Of a DNA stretch of 64,000 nt, positions 18,008 through 27,211 are shown piece by piece. The DNA is from Alteromonadaceae bacterium Bs31 (GTDB taxonomy: Bacteria; Pseudomonadota; Gammaproteobacteria; Pseudomonadales; Cellvibrionaceae): NCBI GenBank assembly GCA_900177435.1, contig FXAI01000004.1, positions 267,575 to 331,574 of the forward strand, in the 5' to 3' direction. Below the pieces are notes generated by a model. It was not told where the DNA came from, made no database searches, and worked only from the letters and a program-made list of their open reading frames with translations. The position numbers and the translations under genes were made by a program. Positions within the stretch are counted from its first letter, which is position 1. Every line of letters starts with the position of its first letter.

Positions 18008-19252
18008 GTGGGCCCATTCCGTCATATTTTGGAACAGCATGTAGAAGATGCCTCTTTTTTGTGGGTTTTGCGCTCGCATGCAGTAAATCAGCCACACTAT
18101 AACTACGCTGAAATTTCCGAACTAGAAAGGCGCATTGAAAACAACCTCGATGGCATTATGACTTCTCTTTCCCGGGCCTGGCCGATCTGTATCGATGCTT
18201 GTGCTTTTGAGGAAGGCGGCGAAGCTTTTGTTCTTGCGGTTACGGCATTTCGAAGCCTGGAAATGGATAAAATAAAAACGGCTGTAGATTTTGGCTTTTT
18301 GAATGACGATACCTATAAAGGTCTGGTATCTGCTCTAGCTTGGTTACCGGGGAGATTCAGTCACGAATGGATAAAGAAATTCTTTTCCAGTAAAGACTTA
18401 CGCCACAAAACACTTGCACTCAATGCCTGCAGTTTACGTTCGGAAGACCCTGGTGCCTACCTTAATCGTATACTCGAGCGGGATGATTGTATTGCAAACG
18501 AAGCGCTCTATTCACGCGCACTGCGTTGCATTGGGGAGTTTAAAAGGCAAGATTTAGCTCCTTTGCTCAGTGCGAGGGAAAATTGTGAAGAAGCAAGTGA
18601 GCCTTGTTTTTGGAGTTTATGGTCTTCCATATTGTTAGGGGAAAAAGGTTTGGCGAATTCGCTGGAACCTTTTGTCTTAACGGAAAACCCGTGTAGAGAA
18701 AAAGCCATATCCCTGGCGTTTCGAGTGCTTCCTCTTGATGTGGCTAAGGCTTGGATTTCCAAGCTCGCCGAGGATGAGCAGAATATGCGGCTGGTGATCA
18801 AGGCCACCGCTGCGCTTGGTGATCCCCAGGCGGTTACCTGGCTTATTCAACTGATGCGAAACCCGCTGCATGCACGTTTGTCCGCCGAGGCATTTTGTTT
18901 TATCACAGGTATTGATATTGAGTCGCGCGAGCTTGTTTTAGATGTGCCCGATATCACTGTATTTGAGATAGACGAAGAAAAAATGGAAGATGTTTCGTTG
19001 GATGAGGATGAGCATTTGCCATGGCCAGATACTGACAGGTTAGCCATAATCTGGGAAAAATATGGAAGCAATATGTCTCCAGGCCAGCGATACTTTATGG
19101 GTAAGCCTGTAAATGTGGAAACATGCAAGACCATTGTCCGTAATGGTACACAGCGTCAACGCAGTGCTGCCGCCTTTGAGCTTGCCTTACTGGACTCGCA
19201 AATGGCCTTGATCAATGTAAAGGCGCGCTGTGTACCTCTGCTTGAATCTTAA
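18008..19252 (+). CDS. TIGR02270-like HEAT-repeat protein of the T6SS island
   Basis: A 414-residue cytoplasmic protein built from alpha-helical HEAT-like repeats. The opening ILEQHVEDASFLWVLRSHAV is what I recall for the TIGR02270 family, which is found in T6SS loci and has no defined function. The start is GTG at 18008 with only a weak ribosome site; the protein start fits family members. It is the last gene of the plus-strand vgrG island and its TAA stop overlaps the stop of the convergent minus-strand operon within TTAA (19249-19252). Confidence 0.72.
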   Translation: MGPFRHILEQHVEDASFLWVLRSHAVNQPHYNYAEISELERRIENNLDGIMTSLSRAWPICIDACAFEEGGEAFVLAVTAFRSLEMDKIKTAVDFGFLNDDTYKGLVSALAWLPGRFSHEWIKKFFSSKDLRHKTLALNACSLRSEDPGAYLNRILERDDCIANEALYSRALRCIGEFKRQDLAPLLSARENCEEASEPCFWSLWSSILLGEKGLANSLEPFVLTENPCREKAISLAFRVLPLDVAKAWISKLAEDEQNMRLVIKATAALGDPQAVTWLIQLMRNPLHARLSAEAFCFITGIDIESRELVLDVPDITVFEIDEEKMEDVSLDEDEHLPWPDTDRLAIIWEKYGSNMSPGQRYFMGKPVNVETCKTIVRNGTQRQRSAAAFELALLDSQMALINVKARCVPLLES

Positions 19253-19566
19253 TTCTTTCCTTGAATTTCCAAGCCCTTATCGCTTGGGCTTTCCTGTTGC
19301 TGAATTTCTGCTGTGAGTGATGTTGCGGGTGCGAGGGGGCTCACCGGGTCAAATAAATCGCCGAACAGGCTGTGTAGTATCAGTTTTTGTTGGTTACCCG
19401 ACATCCCATCCAGGTCTTTCCATGGAACCACGTAGAGAATTTTGGGAAGCTCTGTGTTGCCTTTAATAATCGTTGTATCCAGCTCAACTCTGTCTTCCTG
19501 AGCTAGCGCCCCCGTCGAGGATAAGAAAAGCCCTAGCAGTGCAGGCGTTATTCGGAAAATTTTCAT
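19249..19566 (-). CDS. Small exported protein, end of TPR operon
   Basis: A 105-residue protein that I do not recognise. It starts MKIFRITPALLGLFLSSTGALAQ, a clear type I signal peptide with cleavage probably after ALA, giving a periplasmic chain of about 80 residues with one Cys-free domain (ILYVVPWKDL). The ATG at 19566 overlaps the stop of the preceding TPR lipoprotein (TAATG) and has a GGAGAGG ribosome site, so translation is coupled. It is the last gene of the long minus-strand T6SS/TPR operon and has no obvious terminator. Confidence 0.75.
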   Translation of the reverse strand: MKIFRITPALLGLFLSSTGALAQEDRVELDTTIIKGNTELPKILYVVPWKDLDGMSGNQQKLILHSLFGDLFDPVSPLAPATSLTAEIQQQESPSDKGLEIQGKN

Positions 19567-20216
19567 TATTCCTCTCCAAGTGAGTATCTTAGCTGTTCTA
19601 CCCACTGAACTGTTTCCTTGTCTTCATAATTTACTAGGTTTAAATACTTTAGGTAGTAGTTGTAGGCTTTAGGAATATCTTGATAATAAATATCGTATAG
19701 CAGTGCTAAATTGTAGTTGGCAAGCGTGTGATCTTTGTTGGAGGAGAGTGCCTTTTTTAGCGACTTTTCTGCTTCTTGAAAGCGGCCGGATTCCATTGCG
19801 ATTAGAGCATTTAGGCTAAGGTAGCTAGCATTACCCGGTTTCTTTTGTAGAGCGATGCCCATATGTTTTGCCGCTTTATCCATGTCTTCCATTTTATAGT
19901 AGGCGAGAGCAAGGTTGGCGTCCGCACTGGCCGGTGAGTTCTGGCCGCTCAACTTTTTAAACTGTTTGATGGCTTCCTCATAGTGTCCGTTTTTTATGAG
20001 TTCGGATGCATTGCGGAATTTTAGTTCGTCTGCGCTGTTAAAGCTTTCAAGGGCAATAGCTGGTTTTGCTTGCGGGGCATCCAAATTGACTTCTACATTT
20101 TCTTTTTCGGGTTGACTGCCGCAGCCAGCAAGTAGCAGTACTGCAGTAAGTAACGAAGCACTGAGTTTGTTAATTACAGTCTCCTGAAGCTTAATGTTGA
20201 ATTTACTCACTTTCAA
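19566..20216 (-). CDS. TPR lipoprotein (216 aa)
   Basis: A secreted lipoprotein: signal peptide with lipobox LLAGC (Cys32) and Gly at +2, compatible with outer-membrane sorting. Residues about 60-210 hold four tetratricopeptide repeats (for example AGHYEEAIKQFKKLSG-type and RFQEAEKSLKKALSSNKDHTLANYNLA). TPRs scaffold protein complexes. It overlaps the upstream TPR gene by 14 bases and the downstream small exported gene by one, so all are one translational unit. Function unknown; the context suggests an envelope complex linked to the ExbBD genes at 48.5-51.2 kb. Confidence 0.82.
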   Translation of the reverse strand: MKVSKFNIKLQETVINKLSASLLTAVLLLAGCGSQPEKENVEVNLDAPQAKPAIALESFNSADELKFRNASELIKNGHYEEAIKQFKKLSGQNSPASADANLALAYYKMEDMDKAAKHMGIALQKKPGNASYLSLNALIAMESGRFQEAEKSLKKALSSNKDHTLANYNLALLYDIYYQDIPKAYNYYLKYLNLVNYEDKETVQWVEQLRYSLGEE

Positions 20217-23001
20217 ACACCTCCACTTTACCCTTGCGAGAAAAGCGAACGGGAAATAGCTCCACTAGATTTTCATAGCTGGATTTCACCCACTTATTAT
20301 AAGTGCCGTCTTTTACCCGCGAGAGGTTTGTTTCGTGAAATTCGATGGATTTTTCTTCAAAAGGAAATGCCTGGTCTTCCAGTAGAATATTGTATTGTTC
20401 CAATTCCTCTCCTGCCAACCTGGCCGGACGTTCGGAGTCCAAAAGGGCTTTGCTGAAGTGTAGATAGATACTGGCGATGGAATACGTTGCCTGGGTGGTT
20501 ACTTCTGCCTGATTATAGGCGGAGGCTTGTCCATACAGTTTGATCGCTTCCTGCATAAATTGTTTTTTACGTTTCAAGTTTTTGGCCAAAGGTTCTGCGA
20601 GTTTTATCCGATCGAAACTCTCAGTTTTTTGCCCGGCCAGATCCAGTATAGTCGTCGCCGCGATATGGTTTGTGCGGTCGGTCTTAAGGCGATTACTGGT
20701 TTTTTTGTCGGTATTTTTTATTTTATTTTGCCAGAAGTAGCGTTTACTAATGTCACCACTTTGACGATAGAGTTCGCTAAGCTTGTACATCGCCTCGATA
20801 TTTTGAGGGTAAGGAGCAGGGTAGGTGTGTGCATAATCTCTATAGGAACGTATCGCTCCGGCAACATCTTCTTGCTTTTCATAGAGTTCGGCGGCCTGCC
20901 ACAGCGCGGCCATTTTAACGTCAGCGCTATCATCCGCTTGAGCTAAGCGTTCCAGCTGTCGAGCGGCTTTATCATCCTGGTTGGACTTAAGGTAGGCTAC
21001 TGATAACTGGCGAGATATCTCTTTGTTGCGCTTGTGGCCTGGGTAGCGCTTCTGGAAGCTTTCTATATAAAAAATGGCATCACTCCACAGTTCCTGTTTC
21101 ATAGCTAAGCTGATAGCGTCATAGAGGCCGGTGGGTGCAAGTTCAGATCTTGGGTTACTTTCTGATATGCGGGAGAAATGTTTCAACGCTAGCACGGTAT
21201 TCCCTGCATTTTTCTCAGCTTCAGCCTGTCGATAAATTGCCAAGCTAATGCTGTTCTGAATGGCTTTTTCCTGAGAGCTTGGAATTCGCTTGGACTGTAA
21301 CAGGTCCAGAAAAGCGGATTCTGCTTCGGCATACTGTTTCTGCTCCAGGTATGAGCGTGCTTTTATGTTGTTTAAGTTAAATAATTGCTGTGATGAGAGA
21401 TTAAGTGCGGCAAGTTCACTAATTGCAATGGCCGACTCATAGTCTTTAGCTCGATAACTCATTTCTGCAGCGTTGGTAATAATAACTGCTGAATTTTCGT
21501 CGTTGGGGTAAAGTTCGAGGTAGCGGCGCGAATATTCAATATGTTTGTTCAGCCAGTCTGATTTTTGTTTGCCAGAAGTGGATTCAAAAAGTTTGTTAGA
21601 TAGCACAATTGTTGAATAGGCCGCGCTTTTATCCAGAATTAACTCACCGTCGTAAGCCGCATTTTCGAAATAAGCAATCGCCTTGCCGTCATCACCGGTG
21701 TCTGCCAATAGGTTGGCATATTGCGTGTTGATGCTGTCCTGTTTTGCAAAATTGGGGTAGTGCGTTAAATAGCGCTCGTACCATAAAGAGGCTTTGTTAA
21801 GGTCGCGTGCTTTTGACTTGCGCTGATATTCGCTGTGATGATAGTTGGCTACGAGAACGATGTATTCTCTTAGGCGTTTTTCCAGCTTTTTCTTCGTCTC
21901 TTCATTGCTATTGTTTGTCCAGAAGCTTGAACCGGGGTTGTAGTTAACATACAACTTTTCGCTTTCCTCTCTAACCCTGTCCGTAAAATTACCCTCCTGC
22001 CAGATTTCGAGCACTCTCAGGTGCGCCAGAGGTTTTTCCGCTGCTTGAGGATGTTGCTCCATAAACAATTCCAGCGTTTGTACTGCATCGCTGAAACGCT
22101 CCTGTTGCAGGTATATATCTGCAACAACCGTATAGGAGTGGAAGAGATAGCGGAAATCCGATTTGTCGGCGAAATACTCGTTTAGCCCCTCAGCGCCTCT
22201 CAGGTGAGAAAACACCAGGCCTATTGCACGAAAATATTCATCGAACTGATCTTTTTCAGTTTTATTTAGTTGCTCGGGCTCATCGAACTGGTGATAGGTA
22301 AGTGCTTGTAAGTAGTCATCAACAGCTTCGTGGTAGAGTTGCTGTTTATAGCGGGTCCAGCCACGTTTAAAGAGCGATTTTTCGTAAAATCGGTCATTCG
22401 TTGGTGTAAGAATTACCTCCGTGTATGCGTCTTCAGCGCCAATAAAGTCACCAGAAATAAAGGCGTGTTCCCCTAAACGAAATTGGGCTTCCGCATAGAA
22501 TTTAGATTCAGGATATTTGCTAACCAGTTGGTTCAATGCACTAATAGCTTCGGAATAGTTGCCTAATTGATCTTGAGTTCGTGCCAGCTGGTAGAGTGTT
22601 TGGTCGTTATCGTTGGCGTCGGGAAAGTCTCTCAAGGATTCACTGAGCAAGGTTACGGCTTTATGCAGCGACTGGGTGTATAGCTCGTCTTCCAGTTCCC
22701 CGCTTGAATCCACATCAGAATCTGCCAGGATCTTATTTGTTAAGTTCAGCTCCATAGCCGCGATGCGGTTAATCGCAGTTTGCCTGGATTTATCGTTTTT
22801 ACTGGCGTTGCGAATATAGCTGTAATAGGCCTGTTTAATTTCTTCTTCAGATTTTGGTTTAACAAACACATTGGATTGCATATTGGTGTCATCGCTTAAA
22901 TCGATATCTGCCAGTGTTTGTTTTGTTTCAGAACTGCTACAAGCTACTAAAGTAAGCAGGCTGGCTGAAAGGAGAGAGAGTAAAGACGTTTTGCTTATCA
23001 T
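20203..23001 (-). CDS. Large TPR lipoprotein (932 aa)
   Basis: A very large periplasmic TPR protein anchored by a lipid: lipobox LVAC (Cys21) followed by Ser at +2. Beyond about residue 130 it is almost wholly helical repeats (for example LYQLARTQDQLGNYSEAISALNQLVSKYPESKFYAEAQFRLGEHAFISGDF and RSYLEQKQYAEAESAFLDLL), matching the TPR pattern of tol-pal-associated YbgF-type and gliding-motility proteins. The stop overlaps the next gene and its start overlaps the previous stop by 4 bases (22998-23001). I do not know its partner; a role in an envelope-spanning complex is inference. Confidence 0.85.
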   Translation of the reverse strand: MISKTSLLSLLSASLLTLVACSSSETKQTLADIDLSDDTNMQSNVFVKPKSEEEIKQAYYSYIRNASKNDKSRQTAINRIAAMELNLTNKILADSDVDSSGELEDELYTQSLHKAVTLLSESLRDFPDANDNDQTLYQLARTQDQLGNYSEAISALNQLVSKYPESKFYAEAQFRLGEHAFISGDFIGAEDAYTEVILTPTNDRFYEKSLFKRGWTRYKQQLYHEAVDDYLQALTYHQFDEPEQLNKTEKDQFDEYFRAIGLVFSHLRGAEGLNEYFADKSDFRYLFHSYTVVADIYLQQERFSDAVQTLELFMEQHPQAAEKPLAHLRVLEIWQEGNFTDRVREESEKLYVNYNPGSSFWTNNSNEETKKKLEKRLREYIVLVANYHHSEYQRKSKARDLNKASLWYERYLTHYPNFAKQDSINTQYANLLADTGDDGKAIAYFENAAYDGELILDKSAAYSTIVLSNKLFESTSGKQKSDWLNKHIEYSRRYLELYPNDENSAVIITNAAEMSYRAKDYESAIAISELAALNLSSQQLFNLNNIKARSYLEQKQYAEAESAFLDLLQSKRIPSSQEKAIQNSISLAIYRQAEAEKNAGNTVLALKHFSRISESNPRSELAPTGLYDAISLAMKQELWSDAIFYIESFQKRYPGHKRNKEISRQLSVAYLKSNQDDKAARQLERLAQADDSADVKMAALWQAAELYEKQEDVAGAIRSYRDYAHTYPAPYPQNIEAMYKLSELYRQSGDISKRYFWQNKIKNTDKKTSNRLKTDRTNHIAATTILDLAGQKTESFDRIKLAEPLAKNLKRKKQFMQEAIKLYGQASAYNQAEVTTQATYSIASIYLHFSKALLDSERPARLAGEELEQYNILLEDQAFPFEEKSIEFHETNLSRVKDGTYNKWVKSSYENLVELFPVRFSRKGKVEVFESE

Positions 23002-24425
23002 TGTTGCGTGTCGAATAGTTTAGTCTGGCCAAATTGGGCCTGGCTGAGGTAGCTTACTAGGATGCCTCTATCGCTTTTGAGCTGTGTAAGCAGGTAGTCC
23101 TTTGCCTCTTGGTTTAATTGGTTCTGTGCAGATACGATAGCATTCTTCAATTTGGCATCTTCGATAGTAGAATGCAGAAATTCCAGGTTGCGCAGGCGCA
23201 GCTGGAGGTATTTTGGCAAGGCGAGTGTATGCTTTTCAAGGCGGTTTTCAATTTCAGCGCTCAACCCGACTTTGGTATTCTCCAGTGCTTTGAGGCTTTG
23301 ATCGATAAGCCTGATTTTTCCGTTATAGTAGGCGATAGCCTCTTCGTAGTGTGCCGATGCAAGCGTAGTCTGATGCATCTGCTCATGGGTAAAGGCAAAC
23401 AGCAGGTAAGCCTCAGAAACGGAAATATGATTCTTGTTTTGATTTTTAAGGATGTTAAAAGCGTTTAGTGCACCGGCGTAATCCCCTTGGTTAAGCGCGC
23501 ACAAGCCGATACCCAGCAAGGCTCGGTCCGCATATTGGCTGTCAACGGTAATACGCCTGAAACTGTCCCGCCCATTACGATAAAACTCGTGTTGCAGTTG
23601 GCTATAGCCCAACACAAGGTGTAAACGGTTCTCGAATTCTTCCGAGGGTTTGCTGGAATCAGCTTTTAATGCAGTATCTATCGCAATTTTTGCATCTGTC
23701 CACCAACCTTGTCGGATAAATGCTATGGCTCTATTGAGTTGGGCGTATACGTAGTAGGGGGACTCAGGTTTTATTTCATCGTAAAACTTTACGGCAGCTC
23801 TATGCTTTTTTTTGTTTTGTAGTGTTACACCAAAAATAATGGTGGCGTAGTCGCCTTGATCTGCTGTGAGTGCATTTTTATTGTCAATGGCGCTTAGATG
23901 TGTAGCAGCTTTATCCCAATTGCCCAGCTGGTAATAGTAGTGGGCGAGATAATAGTGCATGCGAGAAATGGTGTCCGTATCCCCGTCTTCTAGAGCCCAT
24001 TCAAATAATTCATCCGCCAGCGCGAAAGCCTGTTGATCAAGCATGTAAGAAAAGATACTTGCAACTTCAGGCTCATAAATGTTTTCTCTTAACTGTGCTC
24101 GGTTGACTTCAAGCTGCAGAATAGCGGAAACGTGATTTTCACTTTCTAACGCGATTTCGGTGTTTCGCCTGAGCGCTGAGAGTGAGTCGACTAAATATTT
24201 GGAATGAATTTTCGCTTTGGCGAGAGAATGGAAAGATTGTATCAGTACCTGTTGGTATTGGTCCTCTTGCTCATTTTTCTCTGCCTTCGCCCAGCTGGTT
24301 GCTTGGGCGAGCAGCAGCACTAAGGATAGAATTACGTTTAACGCTCGTATCCCCTTAATGCCTCTATTCCTTTTAGCTACCCGTATTCCTGGTTCAGGTA
24401 GTAATGCTCCTATTGGATCCTGCAT
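22998..24425 (-). CDS. Exported TPR protein (475 aa)
   Basis: An exported TPR protein with an N-terminal basic stretch and one hydrophobic segment (LNVILSLVLLLAQATSW, about residues 29-45) that reads as a signal peptide. Helical repeats follow (LFEWALEDGDTDTISRMHYYLAHYYYQLGNWDKAATHLSAI and ALLGIGLCALNQGDYAGALNAFNIL). The ATG at 24425 lacks a strong ribosome site. It is separated from clpV by 67 bases holding a 14-bp hairpin, and overlaps the next TPR gene by 4 bases. It could be the periplasmic partner of the AgmX-like protein; this is untested. Confidence 0.8.
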   Translation of the reverse strand: MQDPIGALLPEPGIRVAKRNRGIKGIRALNVILSLVLLLAQATSWAKAEKNEQEDQYQQVLIQSFHSLAKAKIHSKYLVDSLSALRRNTEIALESENHVSAILQLEVNRAQLRENIYEPEVASIFSYMLDQQAFALADELFEWALEDGDTDTISRMHYYLAHYYYQLGNWDKAATHLSAIDNKNALTADQGDYATIIFGVTLQNKKKHRAAVKFYDEIKPESPYYVYAQLNRAIAFIRQGWWTDAKIAIDTALKADSSKPSEEFENRLHLVLGYSQLQHEFYRNGRDSFRRITVDSQYADRALLGIGLCALNQGDYAGALNAFNILKNQNKNHISVSEAYLLFAFTHEQMHQTTLASAHYEEAIAYYNGKIRLIDQSLKALENTKVGLSAEIENRLEKHTLALPKYLQLRLRNLEFLHSTIEDAKLKNAIVSAQNQLNQEAKDYLLTQLKSDRGILVSYLSQAQFGQTKLFDTQQ

Positions 24426-24451
24426 ATTTCACTTACACCATAATGTTAATG

Positions 24452-24485
24452 TTGGCGTAAACTTTTGTCCTAAAGTTTACGCCAA
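24452..24485 (-). other. Perfect 14-bp stem-loop between clpV and the TPR genes
   Basis: TTGGCGTAAACTTT (24452-24465) and AAAGTTTACGCCAA (24472-24485) form a perfect 14-bp stem with a 6-base loop. On the minus strand no T tract follows, so it is more likely an mRNA-stability or processing element than a terminator. It separates the T6SS proper from the four envelope genes. Confidence 0.8.
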
Positions 24486-24492
24486 AAGACAC

Positions 24493-27189
24493 TTAACTGA
24501 CTTGATAGCTAAAAACACCATCTTCGCTAACAGCAATGTGCACATTGTTAATCTCTTCTCCTTCCGCCATTCTACTTAAGCATTGGGTAGCTAGCGCAGG
24601 TAACATGCTTCGGGAAATGACGTTTTCAATATTTCGTGCACCGGTGTCGTTATCTTGGCAGTGGCCCACAATGTGAAGAACAACGTCTTCGTCGTAGCTG
24701 AAGGAGGCCTTGTACTGTTCCATCAGGCGCTTCTCAATCTTGCGCATATTAATGGCGCAAATTTTCAGCAGAATTTCGTCGTCCAATGGATAAAACGGAA
24801 TTAAAGTGGTTCGCCCCAGGAATGCTGGTTTAAAATAGTTGAGTAGTTGAGGGCGGAAATTGTCCAGCAGTATGTCGATTTCCGGTTTTTCTTCGCTGGC
24901 TGCGCACATGGCTCGGATATGCTCTTCGCCAGCATTAGAGGTCATAATGATTACTGTATTGCGGAAATCAATATCGCGGCCTTCACCGTCTTTAATTGTG
25001 CCCTTATCAAACAGATTGTAAAAAACATCTTGAACGCCAGGGTGCGCCTTCTCCATCTCATCGAGCAGCACAACACTGTAGGGTTTTCTGCGTACGGCTT
25101 CGGTTAAAACGCCGCCTTCACCATAACCTACGTAACCGGGAGGAGAGCCAAGCAGCATAGATACTTTATGCTCCTCTTTAAATTCAGACATGTTAATAAC
25201 AGTGATATTTTGTTCGCCGCCATAGAGCAGGTCTGCAAGTGCAAGAGCGGTTTCAGTTTTACCCACACCACTTGGGCCAACCATGAAGAACACGCCAATG
25301 GGCTTACGTGGGTCCATTAGGCCTGCTCTGGAGGTTTTAATACTTTGTGCAATTGTCTCCAGTGCATGGTCTTGACCAATAACGCGCTGGCTAAGAGTAT
25401 CCGCAAGTTTTAGAACAGACTGGATCTCATCAGAAACCATTTTGCCAACGGGAATTCCGGTCCAGTTTGCAACTACTTCTGCAATGGCCTGGCCATCCAC
25501 ATTCACCTGAATCATCGGTTCGTCTTGCTGAACGTCAGACAATTTTTCCATTACCGCTCTTATCTCGCTTTTTACGCTCTCTCGCTCATCATCATCAAGC
25601 GCTTGGGGAGCGTCTTCGCCTTCTTGTTGCGGCTTCATTCGCGCGTGGAAATCGTCTTCAATTTTTTGTTGCAGATCGTGAATTTGGTCAACAAGCTCAC
25701 GCTCTTTGTCCCACTGTACCTCTTGCAGCGCCAGTTGCTCTTCCAGAGAAGCCTTTTCGCTTTCCAGCTCGGCGATTCGATTTTCACAGTTTCCCAGAGT
25801 GGCATTTTCGCGTTGTAGCGAAGTAATATTGGTTCCACACTGGGTAATTCTCCGGCGCGTATCTTCAACCGCCGCCGGTGTTGCACTCTGACTGAGCGCG
25901 ACACGAGCGCAGGCGGTATCAAGCAGGCTGACAGATTTGTCGGGTAGTTGGCGAGCGGTTATATAGCGGCTGGAAAGCTTAACCGAGTCCACGATCGCCT
26001 CATCCATAATGCGCACCTTGTGGTGTGCCTGAAGCATTTCTGAAATTGCACGCATCATATTGATGGCTTTTTCTTCACTGGGCTCTTCAATTTTTACTAC
26101 CTGGAAACGGCGGGTTAGCGCAGGGTCTCGTTCAAAGTATTTTTTATACTCCGCCCAGGTAGTGGCAGCAATGGTTCGAAGCTCGCCTCGGGCAAGGGCT
26201 GGCTTCAGTAAATTCGCCGCATCGCCCTGGCCCTCTTTGCCGCCTGCGCCAATAAGCGTGTGCGCTTCATCAATAAACATGATGATGGGCTCGGGAGAAG
26301 CCTTTACTTCAGAAATGACCGACTTAAGACGATTTTCAAATTCGCCTTTTACGCTTGCGCCAGCTTGTAGTAAACCGAGGTCCAGGCTGCGGATGGTGAC
26401 ATTTTTTAGCGGGTCCGGTACATCGCCGGAAGCAATTCGTAAGGCGAAGCCTTCTACCACCGCTGTTTTACCTACGCCTGCCTCGCCGGTGAGGATAGGG
26501 TTGTTCTGACGACGACGTATAAGAATATCGATGATTTGTCGTATCTCCTCGTCGCGCCCCAAAACCGGATCAATTTTTCCGGATTTCGCCGCTGCGGTGA
26601 GGTTGACGGTAAATTTATCCAGTGCCGGGGACTTGCTGGGCACTCCACCTGGGGCAGCGCCATCAGCAGATGGTGCGTCTCCGCTGCTTACATCGGCATA
26701 CATGTTTTTGGATTCACTCGTTGAGCCGACAAGGGCTCTCACCAGCTCGCGGAGGGATTCCGGTGGGATTTTTTGCAGTTGTCCAGACATGACACCAGTA
26801 GACCGGCGCAAGCTTTCATCCATCATCATCGCGGCGAGAATATGCGCGGAAGTCGCCAAGGGGTGACCGTATTCAACAGAGGCGAGCATCCAGGCATTCT
26901 TGGCCAAGTCCACAATAGTGGGAGACAGGGCTGGCGCACGGGAATTACCGGATTTTATTTTGTCGAGCTCTTTGTTAAGGTCCTGGTGAAATTTACCCAA
27001 ATCTATATCGAACTTTTCTAAAATAGCGCGCAAATCGCTGTCTTCGATTTCCAATAGTTTTAACAGCCAGTGTTCAATTTCAACATTGTAGTGCGTGCGG
27101 GAGAGGCACAAGCCTGCGGCACCTTCCAAGGCATTTCGACTTACCTCGTTGAGCTTTCCAACCAGTGCTTTAAGATCAATACTAATCAT
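24493..27189 (-). CDS. clpV: Type VI secretion system ATPase ClpV (TssH)
   Basis: AAA+ unfoldase that disassembles the contracted TssBC sheath for reuse. The 898-residue chain has the Clp N-domain (about 1-150), Walker A TGEAGVGKT (234-242) and Walker B MFIDEAHT in the first AAA ring, a coiled middle domain (about 440-550), and Walker A GPSGVGKT (638-645) with VVLLDEMEKAH in the second. The start is MISIDLKALVGKLNEVSRNALEGAAGLC, typical for ClpV. It lies 23 bases downstream of tssG and ends the core part of the minus-strand operon. Confidence 0.96.
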   Translation of the reverse strand: MISIDLKALVGKLNEVSRNALEGAAGLCLSRTHYNVEIEHWLLKLLEIEDSDLRAILEKFDIDLGKFHQDLNKELDKIKSGNSRAPALSPTIVDLAKNAWMLASVEYGHPLATSAHILAAMMMDESLRRSTGVMSGQLQKIPPESLRELVRALVGSTSESKNMYADVSSGDAPSADGAAPGGVPSKSPALDKFTVNLTAAAKSGKIDPVLGRDEEIRQIIDILIRRRQNNPILTGEAGVGKTAVVEGFALRIASGDVPDPLKNVTIRSLDLGLLQAGASVKGEFENRLKSVISEVKASPEPIIMFIDEAHTLIGAGGKEGQGDAANLLKPALARGELRTIAATTWAEYKKYFERDPALTRRFQVVKIEEPSEEKAINMMRAISEMLQAHHKVRIMDEAIVDSVKLSSRYITARQLPDKSVSLLDTACARVALSQSATPAAVEDTRRRITQCGTNITSLQRENATLGNCENRIAELESEKASLEEQLALQEVQWDKERELVDQIHDLQQKIEDDFHARMKPQQEGEDAPQALDDDERESVKSEIRAVMEKLSDVQQDEPMIQVNVDGQAIAEVVANWTGIPVGKMVSDEIQSVLKLADTLSQRVIGQDHALETIAQSIKTSRAGLMDPRKPIGVFFMVGPSGVGKTETALALADLLYGGEQNITVINMSEFKEEHKVSMLLGSPPGYVGYGEGGVLTEAVRRKPYSVVLLDEMEKAHPGVQDVFYNLFDKGTIKDGEGRDIDFRNTVIIMTSNAGEEHIRAMCAASEEKPEIDILLDNFRPQLLNYFKPAFLGRTTLIPFYPLDDEILLKICAINMRKIEKRLMEQYKASFSYDEDVVLHIVGHCQDNDTGARNIENVISRSMLPALATQCLSRMAEGEEINNVHIAVSEDGVFSYQVS

Positions 27190-27211
27190 GCTGCCATCCT
27201 TATTGTTCGTT

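Noticed and set aside
25467..26866. Long open frames antisense to clpV
   Set aside because: They have no ribosome sites and no recognisable products, and mirror the codon pattern of the clpV coding strand.
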